Assembly: GCF_021596945.1 (NCBI RefSeq)
Contig: NZ_CP063779.1
Location: forward strand, 1,525,592 to 1,589,591
Length of the DNA stretch: 64,000 nt
Source: Mongoliitalea daihaiensis
Lineage (GTDB): Bacteria; Bacteroidota; Bacteroidia; Cytophagales; Cyclobacteriaceae
Reading direction: 5' to 3'
In this document: one piece after another, positions 1 through 9,721 of the stretch
How positions within the stretch are numbered: position 1 is the stretch's first letter
Layout: the number at the start of each line of letters is the position of its first letter
Position numbers and translations under genes: made by a program
Notes under the pieces: model-generated
What the model saw: the letters and a program-made list of their open reading frames with translations, nothing else
Databases searched by the model: none
Told to the model about the DNA's origin: nothing

Positions 1-2
1 AT

Positions 3-1688
3 CCCAATGAAGCAACATTGGTGGGTTTATCGTTTGCCTATGTGGTAGGGGAGGCATTTTATGTGCCAGTACCCGAAGCTCAGGATGAGGCAAAAGCAAT
101 TTTGGACATGTTTATTCCTGTATTTGAAAGCGCAGAGATTACGAAGATTGGCCAAAATGTCAAATATGATTTATTGGTATTGAAAAATTATGGCGTTGAA
201 GTCAAAGGAAGGCTGTATGACACCATGCTTGCCCATTACCTCATCGAGCCGGAGGGAAAGCATTCCATGGATTGGATGGCGCAGCAATATTTGAACTATC
301 GACCAGTTTCAATTGAGTCTTTGATTGGGAAAAAGGGTAAAAATCAAGGAAATATGCGGGATGTTGAAGTGGACGAAGTAGTGGCATATGCCTCCGAAGA
401 CGCTGACATTACCTTACAATTAAAAGCAAAGCTTGACCCAACCATTCGAGCCAATGGGTTGGAAAAGCTGTTGCATGAAGTTGAAAACCCATTGATCCAG
501 GTCTTGACGGATATGGAGTTTGAAGGAGTGAAAATCGACACCAAAAGCTTGTCAGAGTTGTCAGAAACCTTGGATGAAGAAAGTAAGGCGATTGAAAAGC
601 GTGTTTTTGAGTTGGCTGGCGTAACTTTCAATCTAGCCTCTCCCAAGCAATTGGGAGATGTATTGTTTGAGAAATTAAAGCTAGACCCCAAAGCGAAAAA
701 AACAAAAACAGGGCAGTATGCAACAGGGGAAGAAGTATTGAGTAAGTTGGCCGCTGATCATGAGATTGCACGTGCTATTTTGGAATATCGGCAGATGGTC
801 AAACTAAAGTCAACCTATGTAGACGCCTTACCCAATTTGATCAATCCAAAAACGGGTCGAGTACATACTACTTACAATCAATTTGTGGCGGCAACGGGAA
901 GGTTGTCATCTACGAATCCTAACTTACAGAATATTCCTATCCGTACTGATCGAGGTAGGGAAATCCGAAAGGCTTTTGTGCCAAGGGATGAAAATCATGT
1001 GCTGATGGCAGCTGATTATTCACAAATCGAATTGAGAATCATGGCGGAGTTTTCTAAAGATGAGTCCATGCTCGAAGCCTTCAAGAATGGGAGAGACATT
1101 CACGCAGCTACTGCGGCAAAAATCTTTCAAGTTACCTTGGATGAAGTTACTTCTGATATGCGAAGGAAAGCAAAAACAGCAAATTTTGGAATCATCTATG
1201 GGATCTCAGCTTTTGGATTATCTCAGCGCTTGGGTATTCCCCGAGGGGAGGCTAAGGAAATCATAGACGCGTATTTTAAGGAATTTCCTGCAGTGAAGTC
1301 CTACATGGATGCATGTATAGAAAAGGCCCGTAAAGATGAGTATGTAGAGACTATCTTGGGTCGTCGCCGTTATTTGAGGGATATCAATAGTCGTAATATG
1401 ACGATGCGGGGATTCGCTGAGCGAAATGCCATTAATGCTCCAATCCAAGGCTCTGCAGCAGACATGATTAAAGTCGCCATGATTCATGTACATCAATGGA
1501 TGAAAAAAGAAGGGTTAAAATCAAAAATGATTTTACAGGTACATGATGAATTAGTATTTGATGCACACAAGGATGAGTTGGAGATTTTACAGCGAGAAAT
1601 TCCACGGCTAATGGCAGATGCCGTCAAGCTTGAAGTACCGGTGGTGGTAGAGACAGGTGTAGGTAAAGATTGGTTAGAAGCTCACTGA
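3..1688 (+). CDS. polA: DNA polymerase I, 5' end cut by window
   Basis: Family A DNA polymerase for repair and Okazaki-fragment maturation. The reading frame is already open at base 3, so the 5'-3' exonuclease domain and the Exo I motif lie outside the window. The visible part begins in the 3'-5' proofreading domain: Exo II is seen as NVKYDLLVL and Exo III as YASEDAD, so the visible exonuclease acidic residues are kept and proofreading is probably active. The polymerase domain has motif A (DYSQIELR), the motif B/O-helix (RRKAKTANFGIIYG) and motif C (LQVHDELVFD). radA starts 7 bases after the stop on the same strand, so the two are probably cotranscribed. The TTG at base 18 is an internal codon, not the start. 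Confidence 0.97.
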   Translation, partial: PNEATLVGLSFAYVVGEAFYVPVPEAQDEAKAILDMFIPVFESAEITKIGQNVKYDLLVLKNYGVEVKGRLYDTMLAHYLIEPEGKHSMDWMAQQYLNYRPVSIESLIGKKGKNQGNMRDVEVDEVVAYASEDADITLQLKAKLDPTIRANGLEKLLHEVENPLIQVLTDMEFEGVKIDTKSLSELSETLDEESKAIEKRVFELAGVTFNLASPKQLGDVLFEKLKLDPKAKKTKTGQYATGEEVLSKLAADHEIARAILEYRQMVKLKSTYVDALPNLINPKTGRVHTTYNQFVAATGRLSSTNPNLQNIPIRTDRGREIRKAFVPRDENHVLMAADYSQIELRIMAEFSKDESMLEAFKNGRDIHAATAAKIFQVTLDEVTSDMRRKAKTANFGIIYGISAFGLSQRLGIPRGEAKEIIDAYFKEFPAVKSYMDACIEKARKDEYVETILGRRRYLRDINSRNMTMRGFAERNAINAPIQGSAADMIKVAMIHVHQWMKKEGLKSKMILQVHDELVFDAHKDELEILQREIPRLMADAVKLEVPVVVETGVGKDWLEAH

Positions 1689-1695
1689 TATTCAA

Positions 1696-3078
1696 ATGGC
1701 AAAAGTAAAGACGAGCTATTTCTGTCAAAATTGTGGGGCCAACAGTGCAAAATGGTTAGGGAAATGTCCTTCTTGTGGAGAGTGGAATACCTATGTGGAG
1801 GAGCTGGTCCAAAAAGAGGAACAAGGGTTGGGTACCTGGAAAGCAGGCTTGTCCAAGGAGAGAAAAGCAGCGAAACCTCGGTTGTTGCATGAAGTAAATT
1901 TTGAGGAGCAACCAAGAGTTGTCACAGGAGATGCCGAACTCAACAGGGTGCTGGGAGGAGGCATTGTTCCCGGTTCACTGATCTTGATAGGAGGAGAGCC
2001 TGGTATTGGTAAATCAACCTTATTGCTACAAATAGCTTTAGAGCTATCTAAGTTAAAGGTTCTGTATGTGTCCGGTGAAGAAAGTGAGCAACAAATAAAA
2101 ATGCGGGCTGATCGGATGGCTTTTCAATCTGCCAATTGCTATGTATTAGCAGAAACGAATACGCAACAAATCTTTACCCAAGTGGAGGTGTTGAAGCCTG
2201 ACTTGTTGATTATTGACTCCATACAGACCTTGCATAGTCAATTGGTGGAATCTGCAGCAGGATCGGTTTCTCAGGTGCGGGAATGTACTGCGGAGCTGAT
2301 GAAATTTGCGAAGGAAACGGGAACCCCTGTATTTTTGATTGGTCATATTACCAAAGAAGGCACGATTGCTGGACCAAAAGTCCTAGAGCATATGGTGGAT
2401 ACGGTATTACAATTTGAAGGGGACCGGCATTTGACCTACCGGATATTGAGAACTTCCAAAAACAGATTTGGATCTACTCATGAGTTGGGGATATATGAAA
2501 TGCGGGCAGATGGCTTACGACAAGTAGCGAATCCCTCGGAAATACTACTAACACAGCGGGAAGAAATCCTGAATGGAGTTTCTATTGGAGCTATGATGGA
2601 GGGGAATAGGCCTTTGATTATCGAAATACAATCACTTGTCAGTCCAGCTACATATGGGACACCTCAACGAAGCAGTACCGGGTTCGACTCCAAGCGCTTA
2701 AACATGCTCTTGGCTGTATTGGAAAAAAGGGGAGGTATGAGACTTGGGCAGCAGGATGTTTTTTTGAATGTGGCGGGGGGATTGAAGGTCGATGATCCGG
2801 CTTTGGACTTGGCAGTTTGTGCATCCTTAATTTCTTCCTATGAAGATACGGCAATTCCTAATAGTCTGTGTTTTGCCGGAGAAGTTGGATTAGGCGGTGA
2901 AATCAGAGCGGTTCATAAAATTGAAAGTAGGATTTCTGAGGCAGAAAAGTTGGGCTTCAAAACCATCATGGTTTCAAAATATGGATTAAAAGGGATCGAT
3001 TTATCGAAGTTTTGGATAACTATTATACCGATCGTCAAATTGGATGATATGTATAAAAATCTATTCTTAGTATCGTAG
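1696..3078 (+). CDS. radA: DNA repair protein RadA (Sms)
   Basis: RecA-like ATPase that promotes branch migration of recombination intermediates. The protein is 460 aa, the usual length. An N-terminal C4 zinc finger uses C10, C13, C24 and C27; the Walker A loop (GGEPGIGKST) is at about 99-108; the RadA-specific KNRFG motif is at 255-259; the last 150 residues are the Lon-protease-like domain. The ATG follows the polA stop by 7 bases, which makes a polA-radA repair operon. No terminator is evident in the 77 bases that follow. Confidence 0.97.
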   Translation: MAKVKTSYFCQNCGANSAKWLGKCPSCGEWNTYVEELVQKEEQGLGTWKAGLSKERKAAKPRLLHEVNFEEQPRVVTGDAELNRVLGGGIVPGSLILIGGEPGIGKSTLLLQIALELSKLKVLYVSGEESEQQIKMRADRMAFQSANCYVLAETNTQQIFTQVEVLKPDLLIIDSIQTLHSQLVESAAGSVSQVRECTAELMKFAKETGTPVFLIGHITKEGTIAGPKVLEHMVDTVLQFEGDRHLTYRILRTSKNRFGSTHELGIYEMRADGLRQVANPSEILLTQREEILNGVSIGAMMEGNRPLIIEIQSLVSPATYGTPQRSSTGFDSKRLNMLLAVLEKRGGMRLGQQDVFLNVAGGLKVDDPALDLAVCASLISSYEDTAIPNSLCFAGEVGLGGEIRAVHKIESRISEAEKLGFKTIMVSKYGLKGIDLSKFWITIIPIVKLDDMYKNLFLVS

Positions 3079-3155
3079 AATATTTAGAAATCAACCAGGG
3101 ATTATATTTCTTAGCTAAATAATCTCTATATTAGATATCGAAAACACTTTTACCT

Positions 3156-3599
3156 ATGAAATTGGATCAAGCTTGGCAAAAAATCATTCTTATAGATGAT
3201 GACTTTGTGTATAATTTGATGAATGAAAAGTTTTTGAAACTGATCGGTTTTCCGGGGGAAATTATTCCGTTTACGGATGCCAATGAGGCTTTGAAATTTA
3301 TCCAGCAACCCTCGCAATTGGAGGAATATAAGCAAACTCAAAGGCCATCTTTAATTTTGTTAGATTTAAATATGCCCAAATTAAACGGTTGGGGCTTTTT
3401 AGATATTTTTCAAAACTTCGATACGGATATCAAAATAGCATTTAAAGTTGTAGTCTTAACAAGTTCTATTGATCCATTGGATATGGATAAGGCCGCAAGT
3501 TATCCTTCGGTAGAATATTTTGAAGTGAAGCCTCTAAAACTAGAGACTATCTACAAATTAATTAATCGTTTAGAGCCTAAGATCAAAGATTTATTATAG
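3156..3599 (+). CDS. Single-domain response regulator (CheY-like)
   Basis: A stand-alone receiver domain of 147 aa with no output domain. The acidic pocket is D14-D15-D16, the phosphoacceptor is D70 in LLDLNMP, the switch threonine is T102 (LTSS) and the conserved lysine is K125 (VKPL). All residues needed for phosphotransfer are present. No histidine kinase is nearby, so the partner is elsewhere. Such stand-alone receivers in Bacteroidota usually pair with hybrid or PAS/GAF kinases, but the function here cannot be read from the sequence. Confidence 0.9.
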   Translation: MKLDQAWQKIILIDDDFVYNLMNEKFLKLIGFPGEIIPFTDANEALKFIQQPSQLEEYKQTQRPSLILLDLNMPKLNGWGFLDIFQNFDTDIKIAFKVVVLTSSIDPLDMDKAASYPSVEYFEVKPLKLETIYKLINRLEPKIKDLL

Positions 3600-3759
3600 T
3601 CTGCATTTTGATAACTAAATAAAATTTTTTCTAACATTTTTCAAGAATTGTAATTTTTTATTATCAATAATCAGTAATTGAAAGCATTTTATTGCCATCA
3701 GTATAAAATTGATCATCGAAGGTGGATTATGCCTTAATTTGCGGCGTTAGTCCTAGCTT

Positions 3760-5964
3760 ATGAGATTGTTAATTCCCCTTTTCTTGAGTATATGGGTGTG
3801 CTTTAATCACAGCTATGCCCAGACTCTTGCCCCTTTGATTGCGGAGAAAATTTCTGATCCCATACAAATAGATGGCATCTTGGATGAAGAGGTTTGGGAA
3901 AGTTCTGAGTGGGCGGAAGATTTTTTTCAGTTTTTTCCGTCAGACACCTCGCGTGCAGCTGCCCAAACTAAGATCAGGATTGTTTACGATGATAAATTCT
4001 TGTATGTAGCTGCGATCATGTACAATACGGGCCCTCGGGAAAAATATGTAAGTACTTCCCTTCGTCGGGATTTTCGAGGAGAACAAAATGATGGTATCAG
4101 CTTTGTTTTTGATACGTTCAACGATAATACCAATGCTTTTCAGTTTGGAGTCAACCCTTATGGAGTTCAGCGGGAGTCATTAATTGCCAATGGTGGAGCA
4201 CAAGGCTCAGATTTGAACCTTGCTTGGGATAATAAATGGTATTCAGCAGCTAAGATCCATGAGGATTACTGGGTTGTAGAAGCTGCTATCCCATTTTCAA
4301 CGCTTCGTTTCAATGATGGTGCGATCAATTGGAACGTGAATTTTTACAGAATTGATAGCGAGTATGCAGAAAGAAGTACTTGGACGCCTATACCCCGAAA
4401 TTTCTCGATCATCTCATTGGCTTTTTCCAGAAAATTGATTTTTATCGAACCATTGAAAAAAGAGGGAGCGAATATTTCTTTTATACCTTATATAGCAGCA
4501 GGGACTGATAAAAATTATCTAGAAGGAACAGGGAATCCATTGAAGCCTGCCGTAGGAGCGGATGCAAAAGTTGCTGTCGGACCTGCTTTGAATTTGGATT
4601 TGACGTTCAATCCTGACTTTTCCCAAGTGGAGGTGGATGAACAGGTGACAAACTTAGATCGATTTGAGATTTTCTTTCCCGAACGGAGACAGTTTTTTTT
4701 GGAGAATGCGGATTTATTTGCGGACTTTGGAACGCAAAATGTCCGTCCTTTCTTTTCCAGAAGGATTGGGGTAGATCGGGATGAGCGAACAGGCCAAAAT
4801 GTTCAAAATCAGATTCTTTTTGGAGCTCGATTGAGTGGGAAATTAAATGATGATTGGAGAATTGGTGCTATGAATATGCAGACTGCCTCCGATGATGAAC
4901 GAGGTATCGCAGGTAAAAACTTCAGTGTTGCTGCCATCCAAAAAAAGATTTTTTCACGATCAAATATTGGCGCTATTTTTATTAATCGTGAGACGGTGGG
5001 GCTAGGACAGGAATTTTCACTGTTTGATCCAAGTCAATCCAATCGTTTGGCGGGACTGGATTACAACCTAGCGTCCAAAGATAATCGTTGGAATGGAAAG
5101 TTTTTTTACCATAAAACATTTCAGGCTGAGCAATTGGATAAGACCTATGCTGCACATGCTCAAGTCAGTTACAATGATTTGAATTGGAGTTTTGGATTGG
5201 GTTTTTCGGATATTGCAGAAAACTTTAATCCCGAAGTTGGTTTTACTCCCCGCAGAGATTATAAGAGAAGTTTAGGTGCAATAGGGTATCAGTTTTTCCC
5301 AGTATCCAATCTTATCAATAGGCACGGTCCAGCTTTTGAAACGGAAGTCTTATGGAATGAGAATCTCGGAGTCACTGATGAGTTTCATTCCCTCCAATAT
5401 AGGGTTCAATTCCAGTCTCTTTCTACAATTACACTTTCTGTCAATAATCGATTTACCTATTTATTTGCACCTTTTGACCCCACGCGTACGGGTGGCAAAG
5501 AGTTGGAGTCTGGCACATCCTACAGGAATAATTTTTTTGGTCTGAGGTATTTCAGTAATCCTAGGAATGTACTTTCTGTAATTGGGCGATTAGAGGTAGG
5601 AGAGTATTTCACGGGAGACATCAAAACCTTAGCGGGGACCATGAATTGGCGATTGGGTTACCTAGCCAATATCTCGATGAATTTCAGTTACAATAACATC
5701 CGATTACCAGAACCCCAAAATAGCGCTAATCTATTTTTGATTGGTCCAAGGATCGACTTGACATTTACTAAGGATTTGTTTTGGACGACTTTTGTGCAAT
5801 ACAATAATCAAATAGACAACCTGAATATTAATACCCGCCTGCAATGGAGGTATGCCCCTGTTTCTGATTTCTTTTTGGTATACACAGACAACTATTTCCC
5901 CTCTACATTTACATCCAAGCAACGTGCATTGGTAATGAAGTTAAATTACTGGTTTAACATGTAA
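3760..5964 (+). CDS. DUF5916 outer-membrane protein with N-terminal CBM9-like domain
   Basis: A 734-aa protein with a signal peptide ending near residue 20 (SYA|Q). Residues of about 30-230 resemble the carbohydrate-binding CBM9-like module, with IDGILDEEVW followed by KIRIVYDDKFLYVAA. The remainder is rich in alternating aromatic/polar strands and ends in NYWFNM, as expected of an outer-membrane beta-barrel. This architecture is the DUF5916 family, common in Bacteroidota and without an assigned function. The 160-base AT-rich leader has only a one-mismatch -7 box (TTAATTTG). The gene ends 1 base from a convergent gene, leaving no room for a terminator. Confidence 0.85.
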   Translation: MRLLIPLFLSIWVCFNHSYAQTLAPLIAEKISDPIQIDGILDEEVWESSEWAEDFFQFFPSDTSRAAAQTKIRIVYDDKFLYVAAIMYNTGPREKYVSTSLRRDFRGEQNDGISFVFDTFNDNTNAFQFGVNPYGVQRESLIANGGAQGSDLNLAWDNKWYSAAKIHEDYWVVEAAIPFSTLRFNDGAINWNVNFYRIDSEYAERSTWTPIPRNFSIISLAFSRKLIFIEPLKKEGANISFIPYIAAGTDKNYLEGTGNPLKPAVGADAKVAVGPALNLDLTFNPDFSQVEVDEQVTNLDRFEIFFPERRQFFLENADLFADFGTQNVRPFFSRRIGVDRDERTGQNVQNQILFGARLSGKLNDDWRIGAMNMQTASDDERGIAGKNFSVAAIQKKIFSRSNIGAIFINRETVGLGQEFSLFDPSQSNRLAGLDYNLASKDNRWNGKFFYHKTFQAEQLDKTYAAHAQVSYNDLNWSFGLGFSDIAENFNPEVGFTPRRDYKRSLGAIGYQFFPVSNLINRHGPAFETEVLWNENLGVTDEFHSLQYRVQFQSLSTITLSVNNRFTYLFAPFDPTRTGGKELESGTSYRNNFFGLRYFSNPRNVLSVIGRLEVGEYFTGDIKTLAGTMNWRLGYLANISMNFSYNNIRLPEPQNSANLFLIGPRIDLTFTKDLFWTTFVQYNNQIDNLNINTRLQWRYAPVSDFFLVYTDNYFPSTFTSKQRALVMKLNYWFNM

Positions 5965-5965
5965 T

Positions 5966-6472
5966 CTATTTTAATTGACTTTTGGAATACTCAATAAAAA
6001 AATAGACTAATGGGCTAAATAATACGAATGGGAAAAAGAGCAGCATCCAATTTGGAACACCTGAACCAAAGTTAGAGCCCGTATGGAAAGAGAAGTATTC
6101 GATCATGAGGAATATGATGATCACATTTAACTTAACCCATCTCCATAACCTTCTATTGACAGCAATCAGTGCTCTCTTTTTTTCAGAGGAAGCAGCCACC
6201 AAATGATCAATATCTCTGTTGTAATAGTTAAACCAGCTGATGCTTATATAAAATATGGTAGCAACCAAAGGAACAGCATAGGTCATTTTACTGGCCCAAT
6301 ATTCATTCGGCATCTCGAAAAAATCAAAATTATCTGGGACCTGTTCCAGGCCAAGCTGTTGGAAGTATACTGTTTCTAACCACAACCAAACTAAGGCAAC
6401 TATCCCCATAATTTCAAATAGCTTATCAGCAAATGATAAGGGTATATGTGCAATCTGCTCAGGGTTTTTCAT
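5966..6472 (-). CDS. DUF1648-like polytopic membrane protein
   Basis: A 168-aa protein with about four hydrophobic helices (near 19-36, 63-82, 112-128 and 140-158). The first half matches the DUF1648 layout in outline: a membrane segment, then a VPDNFDF...NEYWASK stretch in the place of the usual IPxHFNxxGxPDxxxSK, then a second membrane segment. Function is unknown; DUF1648 is otherwise known from SdpI-like immunity proteins and small membrane proteins. A perfect -7 box lies 30 bases upstream of the ATG. It is tail-to-tail with the DUF5916 gene. Confidence 0.6.
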   Translation of the reverse strand: MKNPEQIAHIPLSFADKLFEIMGIVALVWLWLETVYFQQLGLEQVPDNFDFFEMPNEYWASKMTYAVPLVATIFYISISWFNYYNRDIDHLVAASSEKKRALIAVNRRLWRWVKLNVIIIFLMIEYFSFHTGSNFGSGVPNWMLLFFPFVLFSPLVYFFIEYSKSQLK

Positions 6473-6502
6473 TGTTGGGACTTGAATAATCTATTGAAAC
6501 AG

Positions 6503-6510
6503 CAAATCTA
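6503..6510 (-). promoter_or_regulatory. Putative -7 promoter box for the DUF1648-like gene
   Basis: Read on the minus strand this is TAGATTTG, a perfect match to the Bacteroidota TAnnTTTG box, ending 30 bases before the ATG at 6472. No clear -33 TTTG is seen at the expected spacing, so the assignment is moderate. Confidence 0.4.
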
Positions 6511-6596
6511 GCCCCTAATTATAATAAATCGTATACCTTCATTATAAAAACTCAGAAATTCAAAATTTTATTTGTAAACCGCCCTATTTTTCTGGC

Positions 6597-8993
6597 TTAT
6601 TTCATTATCTCTATAGTTATTTTTTCTCCTTGAGTAGCAACACTGTTTTTGATTGGAAAATCATCTCCATTTACCAAAAGTTGCTTCCATTCACCAAAAG
6701 GTATATGAAAAACGATTTCCCAATCCTTTTCAACTTGGTCAATTTGGATAATTAGGCTCCGTCCAGTTTTTTTGTATGCTACCGAGAGCTCATTTGTCCC
6801 CACTAACACTCGCTCTATGCTAACATTATTCCAGTCTGTTGGCAGCTCAGGTTTGAGATGAATAATTTTTTTGTGTGCTTCAGGCTGTATTCCAAAAAAT
6901 TGGGTAACAATGGGAACTCCATAACTATACAAATTCCAAGCTTGACTCATCATGCCATAGTCAGGGGAAACTTCATAAATTGATCCCGGTAAAGCAAAGC
7001 TAAATGATCGCGTCATTCGATTCATATAATCCAAGGCTCGATCGGGTCTATGATAGTTATTTTCGGCAATGATGGATACACCTGTCGGCAAGGTCATGAC
7101 TGCTCCCGTGTATGAGAAGACTTTGCTTCCAACAAAAGAGCCATCTTCGTAAGCAGCAGCATCATCGCGGTCTATTCCTGTGACAAAGACCCCGAAAGGA
7201 TTGACAAATCTAGTCGCTTTATCCAAGGCTATGATGGCTTTATCAGGATCTGCAATACCCATCTCCATAGGTGTGTTGACTACCCAGTTGTGGAAAATTA
7301 CAAAGCCTTGTTTTTTGTCTTTAGGATAGGCTGATATTCTTTTTTTGGTTTGCATCAACTCTTCGATTGCCCATGGTTTATTTAGGGTGTCTGCTCGAAT
7401 AATTGCAGCATCGATCAGGTGAAGAGCCTCTTCCGTCGTTCCTATAAAATCCGCAAATCCATTAAAATCTTCTACCCAAAACTCTCTATTTATTTTTTCT
7501 TTGAGTGTATCAGCGAGCGTTTGATAAGCTGCCATGTCTGCTTGATAACCGAGCTCTGCTGCCATGGCCGCTGCATCTGCAAAAGCCTGTTGGGTGTACA
7601 CTGCCACATCAATCATTTCAGATTCTAGGCCATGGATTTCCATCATGCCGTAACCGTCAGGAAAAAGATTACCATCCTGATCATTTTCCTCCATCAACCA
7701 AGTTAATCCTTTTTTGATCGTTGGATAATAGGTGGCGAGAAACTCTCGGTCACCAGTCCATCGGTATACCCACCATATCAATGAGGCAAATTGTGGTGTT
7801 TCATTAATATTACCAGGGTTGAAAACTGCCCCGTTTGTACTCACTTCATGAATGATTCTGCCGTTACCATTGATTTCTGATAATTGATGAATCAATTCAA
7901 TGGTCGCATATACTAGATCCTTCCTGCCGGTAGCAATTGCTCCTTTAAGCGTATATTCGTTATCTACGCCAAACCACCAAGGATAGTCAGGCATTCCAGC
8001 ACCTAGTCCTCTCCCGATTTCAGGCACCTCCCGTACGAGCCATTCGGTATTAAATTTCACCCACGTAAACGCCTCTTCGATAGTTTTGTCAGGAATAGAA
8101 ATCTTGGCCAATGATGCAATTTCTTGGTAGTGTTTTTTCTTTTCTAATAAATATTTTTCTGCATGTTGCATTAAGTCATCAAAGGTGCGCTCTGTTTCTT
8201 TTTGTGAAGTATAAGAACCTGCCACAACAAATCGAAGGGTTTGTTGTGTCCCCTTTTTTAACTCAAGGTTGTATGAAAGCATACCAGTAGTTCCAGACCC
8301 TTTTGGTTGGTAACCACAAGGGTCTTGGATACCCGCTTGATGATCGGTGATTGTATGATCAGCACCAAATAAGACATACCAATCATTTCCCTGATCTTTA
8401 CCTAGCCAAGATCCCCGTTTGTTGTCAAAAATTAACTCATCTTCATTATCAATCATACCTGTTCGCTCTCCCAGCCAAACTGGCTGTAAGTCTGTATGGC
8501 CTGTAAAATTAAATAGGAAGGATTGTGTGTCTTCGCTGTTATTTTGAAACGAAAATTCGATCACTACTCCTTCTTTTCCATCTGGTACAAATTGAAAACG
8601 CTCCACGGAAATACCGGGAACGGCAACTCGAAAGAGATGTTTGTTAGCAATAGGATAATTGATAAATTGGTCTGCTTGATTCAGACAGTAGGTAGCTCCT
8701 TCGGTAGTAATGGATGCACTGAATCCATCCATCAATTTGATTGGATGATTCCATATACCGCCCATTTCACCTTCCACATGCCAACCTAAATCAGGGAAAG
8801 TTCCATCCTGATGCCCTACTAAATAAACGCGATCTCCTGCTGCAAAAAAAGGTGTGGATAAAAACTCAGTCTTACCATCTTGACTCAGCCAATCTTGTAC
8901 GTGAGAACTTAGCGCTTTTTTTTCGGAGGTTTGACAGCTACTCAAACAAATACAACCTAAAAAGAAAAACGATATGTACAGACTGGTTTTCAT
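6597..8993 (-). CDS. Lipoprotein six-hairpin glycosidase, glycogen-debranching-like
   Basis: A 798-aa protein starting at the ATG at 8993; an in-frame ATG 30 bases upstream would put ten residues ahead of the signal peptide. The leader ends in a lipobox (LSSC), so it is a predicted lipoprotein. Residues of about 30-290 form a beta-sandwich-like N-terminal region. About 300-700 resembles an (alpha/alpha)6 barrel of the amylo-alpha-1,6-glucosidase type, with aromatic-rich stretches such as PDYPWWFGVDNEY and ASLIWWVYRWTGD. Family knowledge suggests hydrolysis of alpha-linked glucans or oligosaccharides outside the inner membrane; the substrate cannot be told and I could not assign the catalytic acids with confidence. 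It has no SusC/SusD partner, so it is not in a typical polysaccharide utilisation locus. Confidence 0.72.
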   Translation of the reverse strand: MKTSLYISFFFLGCICLSSCQTSEKKALSSHVQDWLSQDGKTEFLSTPFFAAGDRVYLVGHQDGTFPDLGWHVEGEMGGIWNHPIKLMDGFSASITTEGATYCLNQADQFINYPIANKHLFRVAVPGISVERFQFVPDGKEGVVIEFSFQNNSEDTQSFLFNFTGHTDLQPVWLGERTGMIDNEDELIFDNKRGSWLGKDQGNDWYVLFGADHTITDHQAGIQDPCGYQPKGSGTTGMLSYNLELKKGTQQTLRFVVAGSYTSQKETERTFDDLMQHAEKYLLEKKKHYQEIASLAKISIPDKTIEEAFTWVKFNTEWLVREVPEIGRGLGAGMPDYPWWFGVDNEYTLKGAIATGRKDLVYATIELIHQLSEINGNGRIIHEVSTNGAVFNPGNINETPQFASLIWWVYRWTGDREFLATYYPTIKKGLTWLMEENDQDGNLFPDGYGMMEIHGLESEMIDVAVYTQQAFADAAAMAAELGYQADMAAYQTLADTLKEKINREFWVEDFNGFADFIGTTEEALHLIDAAIIRADTLNKPWAIEELMQTKKRISAYPKDKKQGFVIFHNWVVNTPMEMGIADPDKAIIALDKATRFVNPFGVFVTGIDRDDAAAYEDGSFVGSKVFSYTGAVMTLPTGVSIIAENNYHRPDRALDYMNRMTRSFSFALPGSIYEVSPDYGMMSQAWNLYSYGVPIVTQFFGIQPEAHKKIIHLKPELPTDWNNVSIERVLVGTNELSVAYKKTGRSLIIQIDQVEKDWEIVFHIPFGEWKQLLVNGDDFPIKNSVATQGEKITIEIMK

Positions 8994-9044
8994 ATGATAA
9001 GAAATTGATGAGTGCTTGTTCAAAAAACAGATTAATCGTTTAAA

Positions 9045-9605
9045 TTATTCCCAACCCCATGCTGGACCTGGACTTTCTACTTCTTTACTTAAATCAAATT
9101 TTACAGAAAAAAAGCGATCTGAACCCATTCGTCGAAGATTGTATGTAAAGGAGGTATCATCGACGGTGATCCACCATACATTGGTAGCAGCATATGGTAT
9201 TAAGTCAGTTGTTTCTTGGTCGGCAGGGAAAAACTGAATATTTTCCATCCCCGTATTAGACGTGAGTCCTCCGTATTGGGTTACCTTATCTTCGGAACCG
9301 TCTTCATGTCGATGATCATGTTTTAATTTTAAGCGATCATTTTCTTTGGTTATCACCCATGTTCTGGATTTGTCATCTCCCACAAAAAATGGAATGTGGA
9401 CATAATCTTCTCCGCAAGCGACTACATGCATAACGAGTCTTTTCCCTGCAAATGGATCATTGGGGCCCACAGGTGTAACGAGCTCGCCTTCATAGGATTT
9501 ACCACAGTGTTTTCGTAGATGATCAAGAAATTTTTCATTGGCTGGCGCTTCTTGTGCAAGTAGGGTGGAAGTAAGAAATAAAAGGAATACGAATAAGATT
9601 CTCAT
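9045..9605 (-). CDS. Secreted protein of unknown function
   Basis: A 186-aa protein with a clear signal peptide (MRILFVFLLFLTSTLLAQ). The mature part carries short charged beta-like stretches, including a histidine/acidic segment (LKHDHRHEDGSED), and two cysteines (in HCGKSY and VACGED) that could form a disulfide. I do not recognise a named family. It lies just upstream of the glycosidase on the same strand with a 51-base gap, so cotranscription is possible, but a shared job is not shown. Confidence 0.65.
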   Translation of the reverse strand: MRILFVFLLFLTSTLLAQEAPANEKFLDHLRKHCGKSYEGELVTPVGPNDPFAGKRLVMHVVACGEDYVHIPFFVGDDKSRTWVITKENDRLKLKHDHRHEDGSEDKVTQYGGLTSNTGMENIQFFPADQETTDLIPYAATNVWWITVDDTSFTYNLRRMGSDRFFSVKFDLSKEVESPGPAWGWE

Positions 9606-9721
9606 GGATTTTTTGTAGTTGATTTATGAAATTGTTGTACTTGTTTGCTCAATCTATGAAGGTACATAATATTTCGAAAATCCTTCAAACACTTTGGTTA
9701 AATAAGCTGTTAGAAAATCAA

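Noticed and set aside
344-691. A 115-codon open frame on the minus strand inside polA
   Set aside because: It lies opposite a strongly conserved polymerase frame, has low-complexity Ser/Asn-rich sequence and no recognisable motif; it is a shadow.
3600-3759. Possible small RNA or riboswitch before the DUF5916 gene
   Set aside because: The region is AT-rich with no stable stem, terminator or known aptamer core; only a one-mismatch promoter box is visible.
9626-9721. Upstream in-frame ATG extending the photolyase by 32 residues
   Set aside because: The extra residues match nothing in the family; the next ATG at 9722 begins exactly at the conserved NRVVVWFRNDLRVHD stretch.
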